From: Asterionellopsis glacialis | Taxonomy: Eukaryota > Bacillariophyta > Plagiogrammaphyceae > Rhaphoneidales > Asterionellopsidaceae | Assembly (NCBI GenBank): GCA_014885115.2 | Contig: WKLE02002404.1 | Coordinates: 1-14,637 of the forward strand | Direction: 5' to 3' | DNA length: 14,637 nucleotides | In this document: in pieces, positions 8,121 to 14,637 of the stretch | Position numbering within the stretch: the stretch's first letter is position 1 | How the letters are laid out: every line of letters starts with the position of its first letter | Translations under genes and position numbers: made by a program | The notes under the pieces: generated by a model | What the model saw: only the letters and a program-made list of their open reading frames with translations | Told to the model about the DNA's origin: nothing | The model's database searches: none

Positions 8121-8181
8121 CTTTCTCACTCAGAACCTGTCACATAAATTCGAACAAACACCAAACCTTCCTTTCTCACTC
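8121..8181 (+). promoter_or_regulatory. Direct repeat of CTTTCTCACTC, 50 nt apart
   Basis: Copies at 8121-8131 and 8171-8181 are each followed by AGAA, directly in the second-to-next bases of the first copy and after TTC in the second. The second copy ends 29 nt before the nitrite reductase ATG. They could be pyrimidine-type initiator elements, a repeated factor site, or a 5'-UTR translation signal of a strongly expressed gene. Confidence 0.35.
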
Positions 8182-8210
8182 TTCAGAATATCGGTGTTTA
8201 TCTTGTAACC

Positions 8211-10288
8211 ATGACCAATTTCAATGCGTTAGCCCTCAAAAAGGTCTTGTTCCTCGCAGGATCTGTTTTCCTCACGTCGGAAGCCTTCGTTCAGCAGCAA
8301 GCACCTTTTGGTCTTTCGTCTGCGCCCACAACTTCAGCACTTCCTGTTGCCGCAGATATTGAGATCGATACCAGAACTGGAAAGCCCATTGGTTCATCTT
8401 TCCTTCCCGAGGAAACCATCGAACGTGCTGCCGCCGGAAACAAGATTGAAAAAATTAAAATGGCCAAGGATGGAACTTCTGCATTTGTTGATGTGTACGA
8501 GTACGCCGCCAAAATCCGTGCGGGAGAAATGACATGGGAAGAAGTCGAAGCTGCTGATATGGATAATGTAAGTTTTTACAATGTTTTGTCATTTTTAACT
8601 TGAAAAGGCATATCAAAACGCTATCAGCTGCATACCATTATGTCTTGCTCACATTTTGTTCACAATTTCTTATTTCGAAAAAAACTATGTAGAGACTTAA
8701 ATATGTCGGTATGTTGCACCGTAACAAGCGCACACCCGGTCAATTCATGATGCGACTCAAGGTCCCCAACGGTATTATCAATGCCGACCAATTGCGTTTC
8801 TACGCCGACAGTGTTGAAAAATACGGCGAGGAGGGTGGTGTTGTTGACATCACAACTCGCCAAAACATTCAGCTTCGTGGTGTCAAGATTGAGGATGCTC
8901 CTGATATCATCGATGGTCTACATGCTCGTAACCAAACCTCCTTCCAATCTGCACTTGACAATGTACGTAACATGGTTGGAAGTCCTCTTGCCGGTATTGA
9001 TGATCAAGAAATGGTCGATACACGTGAATTTTGCAACGCCCTTAACGATCTTGTTAGTTTAGACCCCGTCACTGGCACTCGTGGTAACCCCCGGTGGGGT
9101 AACCTTCCCCGAAAGTTCAACATTGCTATCTCGGGAACTCGTGATGATTATGCTCACACGCACATTAATGATATTGGTCTTGTACCCACTCCGCACAAGG
9201 ATACTGGTGTGATGGGATTCAATGTTGTCCTTGGTGGATACATGTCTATCAAGCGTGTTGCCGAATCCATCGATGCTGACATGTGGATCCCCGCTGAGCG
9301 CGAAGCTGTCGTTTCCTTGAGCGAAGCCATCCTCCGTATTTTCCGTGATGAAGGTGATCGTAAAGATCGTCAAAAGGCCCGTCTCATGTGGCTTGTTGAA
9401 AAGTACGGTGTTGAAGAATTCAAGGCTGAGGTTATCAAGGAAATCGATAGCTACGACCGTGGTGTAAAGGTCGAAAACGCACAACCCAAGCCTGAGGGTG
9501 CCTTCGAACGTCGTGAATTGTTAGGAGTTCACAAGCAGCCCCAAGAAGGCAAGGTTCGTGTTGGTATTTTGGTCCCATCTGGACGTCTCCATCAAAAGGA
9601 ATGCCGTGAAGTTGCTGACCTTGCTGATAAGTACTCTAATGGTGAAATTCGACTGACTGTGGAACAAAATATTATTCTTCCTAATGTTGATGAATCCGCT
9701 GTTGACGATCTTTTAAAAGAAAAGGCCTTAGCTCCTGGATCAAGATTGAAGGTCAACGCTGGACTTATCGAGGGTAATGTTGTTAGTTGTACTGGAGCTC
9801 AATTCTGTGGCCTTGCCCTTATCGAAACTAAGGTTCATGCTGAAAGAGTCGCTGCATTGCTTGAAGAGAAAGTGACTGTTGACAAGCCCATTCGTATTCA
9901 CTGGACTGGATGGTAAGTTCCTGCAATTTGAAACTACTCTATTAAATCCGTGTTTTTGTAAGTATGGAATTTGTGTACGTTTGCTAATTCATGTTTCCTT
10001 TTTGAACTCTCTCCATCCGTGCCTCCCCCCAAAAACAGCCCTAACAGTTGTGGACAAGTCCAAGTTGCCGATATTGGTATCATGGGTGCACCTGCCAAAA
10101 AGCTTGACGAAGAGAGTGGCAAGATGAAGGCTGTTCCTGGATGCAAGATTTTCGTTGGTGGACGTATCGGTGAAGATGCTCACCTTGCCATGGAACCCAG
10201 CCAAACTGGTATCCCTCTAGCTGAAGAAGATCTTGTTCCTGTACTAGTTGATATTTTGAAGAGTGAATTCGGTGCCGTTGAGAAGTAA
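8211..10288 (+). CDS. NIR: Ferredoxin-nitrite reductase, plastid-targeted, two introns
   Basis: Spliced CDS join(8211..8567,8693..9912,10039..10288), 608 residues. The enzyme reduces nitrite to ammonium with six electrons from ferredoxin in the plastid stroma, using siroheme and a [4Fe-4S] cluster. All four cluster cysteines are present: C485 and C491 (CTGAQFC), C526 and C530 (TGCPNSCGQ), in the C-X5-C-X34-C-X3-C pattern. CPNSC followed by GQVQVADIG fits nitrite rather than sulfite reductase. Other family blocks are RLKYVGMLHR, TPGQFMMRLKVPNGI, TTRQNIQLRG, GNLPRKFNIAISG, RLTVEQNIILPNV and GGRIGEDAHL. The N-terminus (1-25) is a signal-peptide-like hydrophobic stretch ending SEA|F26, the cleavage motif for plastids of secondary red origin. 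Codon use is strongly biased (CGT for Arg, AAG for Lys, CCC for Pro), as in highly expressed genes and unlike the neighbours. Length is normal. The ATG has context GTAACCATGA. Nitrate-dependent control is expected from the family but not shown here. Confidence 0.97.
8568..8692 (+). other. Nitrite reductase intron 1, 125 nt, phase 0
   Basis: Donor AAT|GTAAGT and acceptor CTATGTAG|AGACTT. Splicing joins the residues ...ADMDN to RLKYVGMLHR, the conserved start of the first nitrite reductase half-domain. Confidence 0.9.
9913..10038 (+). other. Nitrite reductase intron 2, 126 nt, phase 2
   Basis: Donor GGATG|GTAAGT and acceptor AAACAG|CCCTAAC. The codon TG|C of C526, a cluster ligand in TGCPNSC, is split by the intron. 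If the intron is kept, the frame reads Trp then TAA, giving a protein without two of the four cluster cysteines. Confidence 0.93.
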
Positions 10289-11096
10289 ATAGTTGTCCTT
10301 CGTCACTTACTTGATACGACAACGATTACATCATTTCAGCACAATCCGCCCACAAAGGTTGTGCAGTATATGTAATGTTTTCGCTTTGCAATCCTCAACA
10401 GCATGGCATGGCATGACACGATACATGGCGTGCTTATGATATACATATACATAGAGACAAAGATAATGATTCTTCATGTCTACCTTGTTTTATTTCATAG
10501 ATTAAGGAACGTTTATTTTAGCTACGATTTTGTTTCCATAATTATTAACTATGGCATATTTTTGATGTACAAGCTCGAGAGTTTAGAATTGGGGGACCAA
10601 CGTTACCTGCTGCAAAATGGATGTGAATCAATTTTTATGTATATCTCTAGTGAAAAGGATTACAACCTGTCAACGGAAAAAGAAAATCCAGTTCCTCTGC
10701 CCATACAAGCGCGCGGCATTTGAAAGTACCCGAAGATAGCTTAGTCAGCATTCATTCCCTGGTTTCCGTGCGTTTTACCTAACATAATCCTAAAACAAAA
10801 ACCAGACTGTTGACTGTAATAAAAACACTAGAGCAATGAGGCGTGGTCCCATAATCCTCTTTCTGATTCAGTGAATAAAGATGGTTCCGCCAGCAACAAA
10901 AACTTCATATTGCGCACACGCAAAACTAATGCTACCTACTGTACTACAAAACTGGAAATAATATGTCTTTCTGGTTGTGTGAAACAATGCACATTAAATC
11001 ATTAACATTCCCTCCATCTATCTCCCTCTCCCAATCCAACAATTCTTTGTGCCTCAATTCAATAATAGTCCCTAAAGTTCATTTTTCTTATTCTTG
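10289..11096. other. Intergenic region between convergent NIR and UBC9 genes
   Basis: 808 nt, no supported gene. Near the NIR end there is a GGCAT/CATGG-type low-complexity patch (10400-10435). The rest is AT-rich with no clear palindromic GTAC island, unlike the large intergenic spaces that contain promoters. It should hold the 3' ends of both genes. A 106-codon open frame at 10403 has no recognisable features. Confidence 0.55.
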
Positions 11097-11582
11097 TTAC
11101 AAGGTATTCATATTTTTCCGTGCTTCTGCTTTGACCCTTCTCTTGTACTCATTTTTATTATTCATGTAAAGATTGTAGGCTTCACTTTGCGCTGGACTGC
11201 TGGGGTTAGGATCATCGAGTAAATCTTGGATTCCAAGTAAAACTTGCTTGACGGTAATCGCTGGCCTCCAACCTTCTTCTTCATTAAGGATAGACAAACA
11301 AATCGTTCCAGACGGGTAAACATTAGGATGGAAAAGTGGTGGAACAAATTTGCATTTGGGTGGCTTCGATGGGTATTCCTCTGAAAACTCCATGACGACC
11401 TTAAAGACTCCACCCTCCCAATCAGTTCCCTCCTTTCCTGGAATACCGGTGTTCCACTTCATAATGTCTGAACTTCCATCTCCCTTGGAAGCAGGACGAG
11501 CATAAAAACCAAAAGGATGGTCTCGACGCCATGCTTTGCGTTCTTCCGCAAGTCTACCTCGTGCAATTCCACCAGATGACAT
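11097..11582 (-). CDS. UBC9: SUMO-conjugating enzyme E2 (UBC9)
   Basis: Intronless, 161 residues (human UBC9 has 158). It takes activated SUMO from the SAE1/SAE2 E1 as a thioester and passes it to lysines in target proteins, mainly in the nucleus. The active-site Cys is C95 in SGTICLSIL, after the HPN motif (85-87) with the Ubc9-type continuation VYPSGTIC. Ubc9 marks that distinguish it from ubiquitin E2s are the N-terminal helix [20 protein letters not shown], the WEGGVFK strand, the [11 protein letters not shown] loop (100-110) and [16 protein letters not shown] (121-136). The UTR before the ATG is a long purine run on the coding strand with a C6 tract. The convergent neighbour is NIR; upstream lies a 1.2-kb repeat-rich space. 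Identity is nearly certain. Confidence 0.97.
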   Translation of the reverse strand: MSSGGIARGRLAEERKAWRRDHPFGFYARPASKGDGSSDIMKWNTGIPGKEGTDWEGGVFKVVMEFSEEYPSKPPKCKFVPPLFHPNVYPSGTICLSILNEEEGWRPAITVKQVLLGIQDLLDDPNPSSPAQSEAYNLYMNNKNEYKRRVKAEARKNMNTL

Positions 11583-12788
11583 TTTTTGGGGGGTTCTCTT
11601 TTTTGGTTTCTCTTTCTTTCTTCTTAAGTGTTCTTGGATTAACCTGTTTGTGAATGTATCGATGCAGACAGATACTTCTATTATCTACAACAGATCCAAT
11701 GCTCTCACGGCTGTGTCACGATATCAAGCACGATAGACTGGCAACGATGTCTCAAGAGCACAGGTCTGCAAGGACATAAAACCTCGTAGGACCTACAGCA
11801 GACCGTTTAATCCTACCAGTATCTTGCGGGGCAAACAGCTTTGTGTTCGAAGAGCGCGGAAAGTGCTGCCAGTACTTGAAGCAGTAGTAAGAGCGGTAGT
11901 CCTACGTAGACCCTACGTAAGGTTCCCCATGCCAATCACCAAAAGCAATAAGGAGCTATGTACCTGTACCAACTTGATAACTCTTTTCTAGTACCTGGGG
12001 TACTGTCTGTACCTTGTACGGTACCAGGTACGAGGTTGTAGGAACCCCAACCCTCTTGTACCGTACCTGGTACAAAAACGAGCGCAGTATGAAACTACAT
12101 TTCGAGTACCTACATGACATGTTATGAAAATGGTATTGAAATAGGTGAAATAGAAGGCTAGAAATTTTTTTATGCATATATATTTATCTTTAATATCTAC
12201 GGCTCTTAAGAGCTTTACAGTAGTTGTACTACATGACTCATTCATATTGATATAATATACTAACTGAGAAAAAATATTGTACCTGTAGATAAGAAAAATA
12301 GAAATATTAATAGATAATGGACTATAATATCTTCTACGAGTCCTCTGTATGACCTGCTAATGTACCAGTTAATATCTTAAGAGGTACAGTAGGAGATATC
12401 TGTGATCTCAATAAAGATGATATGAGAGGTATCATTATGTGACATGTAATTGTGACATCTTTTATGAAATGGAATTCCGTCAGAGGGTTATGATGAATGT
12501 ATGGCTGTTGAAAGTTGGTTTAATCTATTAGCAAATCCGGGTCTTCTCTATTATGATTTTAAGTGAACTCAAAATGGTACTGTAATTTTTTTATTCCGCA
12601 CGCTCAAAAGAGTCTGCAACAGTAGCTGCCAACAACAACACTATTCTCTGCCTCTGTTGGCTGTCACTTTTTTCTTTTCACTTGGGTTTGTTATAGAAGA
12701 CGAGAAAATTCTGCTCGCTTGTTATAAGAATATTTCATACAATACCGATTTCAACCACAAGTGCCGCAGAACGAAGGAAGAAGAAAAG
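11583..12788. other. Divergent intergenic region between UBC9 (-) and the membrane protein gene (+)
   Basis: 1206 nt without a supported gene. From left: a CT-rich tract (11600-11630) that is the purine-rich UBC9 leader on the other strand; an inverted repeat GGTCTGC (11763-11769) / GCAGACC (11798-11804) enclosing GTAGG-A-CCTAC (11786-11796); direct copies of CCTACGTA at 11901-11908 and 11912-11919; a GTAC island with a strong hairpin at 12021-12073; a 12-bp palindrome GCTCTTAAGAGC at 12202-12213; and AT-rich sequence to 12600. The short frames on the minus strand at 11956-12245 are the repeat itself. Confidence 0.55.
12021..12073. repeat. 53-nt hairpin with 12-bp perfect outer stem
   Basis: GTACCAGGTACG (12021-12032) is the exact reverse complement of CGTACCTGGTAC (12062-12073). 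Inside, GAGGTTG (starting 12032-12033) can pair with CAACCCTC (12048-12055) with a bulge, leaving a small loop. The hairpin is made of the same words as the other intergenic islands. Confidence 0.7.
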
Positions 12789-14637
12789 ATGAGAAATCTG
12801 TTTGGACATTTTCAAAGACCAGTAGGGTCAGCAGCAGATGTCCGCGAACTGGAATATATTTCAGCGTTGCATCAAATTTCACTTCCTGATTTACGCACCG
12901 ATGCGACAATATCTGCTGCAGATGTAAAAGTTTTCCTAAGATCACGATATGGATTAGATTTGACAGACGATGAAGCTATTGATATTGTGCAGGGCTTACA
13001 AGGGATGAAAAATCATAGTCCCAAAAGAAAAAGAAGTTCCCCGCTCGAGGGTGAAAAGGTACCACAAAAACAATCACTTATTCATCGGATCTCTAAGAGC
13101 ATGAAACATGATAAAGATGGTGGAGACGATGACCATACAGTTATACAAGTCTCTATGGAAAGTGAGAATGGAAAGAAAAAGAATATTGAAACTCAGAAAA
13201 ACAAGAAACTACTTGGAGGATTAGCAATCCCGACAAAGATTTTACAACCAAAACAGCATAAAGGAGAGAATATAAATAGCTCGTCTAAAATGACTACTTC
13301 TGTGGATTTGCGAAAGTCGTGGCAAATGCCTGACCTGAAAAAAGAATCTAAGCAGAATCTTTCTATAGAGCAAGAAGATCCCATAAAACCACCGACAAAT
13401 GCGGACAAGGTTCACATGGACCTTGTACAAATGCTTTCGATCTTAATGATTCCTACTTTGATTCGCGTGAACAGTAGTCGAGAAGGTATTAATACTGGTA
13501 CCCCCCTAGTTCCAGAAGAAGACATCGGCATGGTGAGTTCTTACATGGCAGAAACTAGTAATAATCACAACAATAATGATCAACAATCTTGGAAAAGTTT
13601 TTGGATGCAATTCGCGGTGAAACTGTTCAGTTTTGCTTTCGCTCCTGTCAGGTATACGCAGAATTATTTGCAGTACCGTGCAATTAGAGAAAAAGAAATG
13701 TTGCGTCCAAAGCCTCAATCGTTATTAGGAGACGTACTGAAGATTCTGTTGACAGATTCTTCGATCAACATTGGCGGTTCTCTTTCCATGGAAAATGCTA
13801 AAACACTAGCACCACCATCAGAGAATGGGTTCCCAAACTTACCACATGTAGTGGTTACAAAAGAATTAGTTAGAAAATTATTGGTAGCTCATGGTGAACA
13901 TGGTGCTGCTACAGATGACAAATTGCTTCAAGATATGGTAGATATTGTTGGCGGAGAAGGAAGTACTTTGGATGAAGAATCATTTGCAAAAGGACTTGTG
14001 AGTGACGTTGAACATCGTTGGAAATTCGAATGTGAGGACGATCTTTCTACCACCTTTTATGATGTATACAAATCTAATCCATTGCAATGCAACGAATACA
14101 GAAATAATCTGAAGACTTGCACGGAAGAAGAAAAAGAAAAGCGGACAACAAGACCTTTAACCTCTCTTACTAATGATTCCTCAATTAAATCTTCACCGAA
14201 GCTAGTGCCACCGCTGACATCACAGCCGTCGTTGGCATCGTCACTATTCGCAGAATCGAGCGACGACGATTCCTTCCACTCAGCTCCATCATCAATGCGA
14301 TACTTGGAACAAAGTGATCTAAAAGAATTTAAGAACAAAGCAAAGTTAAAAACTGTGGAAGAGAATCATAGCGCAATAGTGGTCAATATTCCAAAAGTTA
14401 AGCCGATGGCTTCGTTCTTGGATTATGATGCAGACAATGTAAGTTTTTTTTAGTGCTAACAAGAATGTCCATGGTATGACACCAATTTGACTCTGTTACA
14501 ATTTTTCCTTACTTTGTGTGTGTGTGTGTTTTTTTCGAATGAAGTTCCGGTCGACCTTGCTAGTTATCTATATATTTGGTATCTACATATTTGGTGTTGC
14601 TTACCTCATGGCAATTTTTTATTCTTCTAGTAAGTGG
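12789..14637 (+). CDS. Large EF-hand-like membrane protein, 5' part (3' end outside the window)
   Basis: Spliced exons 12789..14438 and 14545..14637 (open, or ending at 14629 if the GTAAGT there is a donor). The first exon encodes 550 residues. The frame is open upstream without any ATG, so 12789 is the start. I know of no named function. Residues 18-72 look like a helix pair of EF-hand type (SLPDLRTDATISAADVKVFL, then LTDDEAIDIVQGL), but without a canonical Ca2+ loop. Residues 73-205 are Lys/Ser-rich and probably disordered. VHMDLVQMLSILMIPTL (208-224) and FWMQFAVKLFSFAFAPV (271-287) are hydrophobic blocks. A second EF-hand-like region lies at about 355-412 (VTKELVRKLLVAHGEHG and TLDEESFAKGLVSD). 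A Ser/acidic stretch follows (455-505). The second exon opens a strong membrane segment (TLLVIYIFGIYIFG). The layout resembles large uncharacterised stramenopile membrane proteins; that likeness is from memory, not a search. Confidence 0.75.
14439..14544 (+). other. Intron of the EF-hand-like gene, 106 nt, phase 0
   Basis: Donor GACAAT|GTAAGT and acceptor CGAATGAAG|TTCCGG. Read-through gives only VSFF before a TAG; splicing gives DADN-FRSTLLVIY and opens a membrane helix. A (TG)7 run at 14515-14528 followed by a T tract forms the polypyrimidine-like zone before the acceptor. Confidence 0.8.
14566..14595 (+). repeat. 15-bp tandem duplication in the membrane helix exon
   Basis: ATCTATATATTTGGT (14566-14580) is followed at once by ATCTACATATTTGGT (14581-14595), with one base different. 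It encodes IYIFG twice within a hydrophobic segment. Confidence 0.8.

Larger units (their letters stand above)
7416..8210. promoter_or_regulatory. Divergent promoter region, membrane reductase (-) and nitrite reductase (+)
   Basis: 795 nt without a supported gene. It holds GTAC-word palindromes at 7740-7756 (GTACCAG-GTA-CTGGTAC) and 7806-7821, a CTTCCGGAAG palindrome at 7969-7978, a TGACGT (CRE/bZIP-type) site at 8008-8013, and a direct repeat of CTTTCTCACTC at 8121-8131 and 8171-8181. An upstream ATG at 8108 opens an 84-codon frame overlapping the nitrite reductase start, so the main start of transcription is probably downstream of it. All regulatory roles are inferred. Confidence 0.45.

Noticed and set aside
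9059..9484. 141-codon frame opposite nitrite reductase
   Set aside because: An antisense shadow caused by the strong codon bias of NIR.
8211..10288. Sulfite reductase instead of nitrite reductase
   Set aside because: The cluster motif is CPNSC followed by GQVQVADIG, as in ferredoxin-nitrite reductases, rather than the CPNGC form typical of sulfite reductases.
10403..10723. 106-codon open frame on the plus strand between NIR and UBC9
   Set aside because: Starts in a low-complexity CATGG patch, no domain or conserved pattern, AT-rich composition like the surrounding 3' flanks.
11956..12245. Short minus-strand frames rich in Tyr, Arg and Val
   Set aside because: They are translations of GTAC-type repeat words across the 12021-12073 hairpin, not proteins.

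Overview
The window looks like nuclear DNA of a photosynthetic stramenopile, most likely a diatom. The protein-coding genes are eukaryotic (SUMO E2, inositol-polyphosphate 5-phosphatase with C2 domain). Introns are short (106-126 nt) with GT...AG ends, and genes lie close together on both strands. The ferredoxin-nitrite reductase starts with a signal-peptide-like stretch ending in a Ser-Glu-Ala|Phe site, the 'ASAF'-type plastid import signal of algae with complex red plastids. The species cannot be named from this sequence.

Layout. 1-946: an A-rich open frame, open at the left edge and broken by one in-frame TGA; unrecognised, probably a decayed mobile or selfish element. 1193-3364 (+): amidase-signature hydrolase with one intron. 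3491-5185 (-): inositol-polyphosphate 5-phosphatase plus C2 domain, tail to tail with the amidase. 5186-6752: long non-coding stretch full of short palindromes built from GTAC, CCTGG and GTAGG/CCTAC words. 6753-7415 (-): multi-pass membrane protein of the DUF1295 / steroid 5-alpha-reductase C-terminal type. 8211-10288 (+): plastid ferredoxin-nitrite reductase with two introns, diverging from the previous gene. 11097-11582 (-): SUMO-conjugating enzyme UBC9. 12789-14637 (+): 5' part of a large, uncharacterised EF-hand-like membrane protein that runs off the right edge.

The genes do not form a pathway. They are a mixed set of housekeeping and metabolic genes: nitrite assimilation in the plastid, phosphoinositide turnover, sumoylation, amide hydrolysis and lipid/sterol-type membrane reduction. 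I see no defence island, CRISPR array or gene cluster.

The two signals least explained by known biology are (i) the palindromic GTAC-word islands, found in most of the longer intergenic spaces and scarce in the exon checked, some forming strong hairpins (5652-5694, 12021-12073), and (ii) the unrecognised zinc-ribbon-like A-rich frame at the left edge. A third point of interest is the second nitrite reductase intron. It splits the codon of a cluster-binding cysteine, and retaining it gives an immediate stop.
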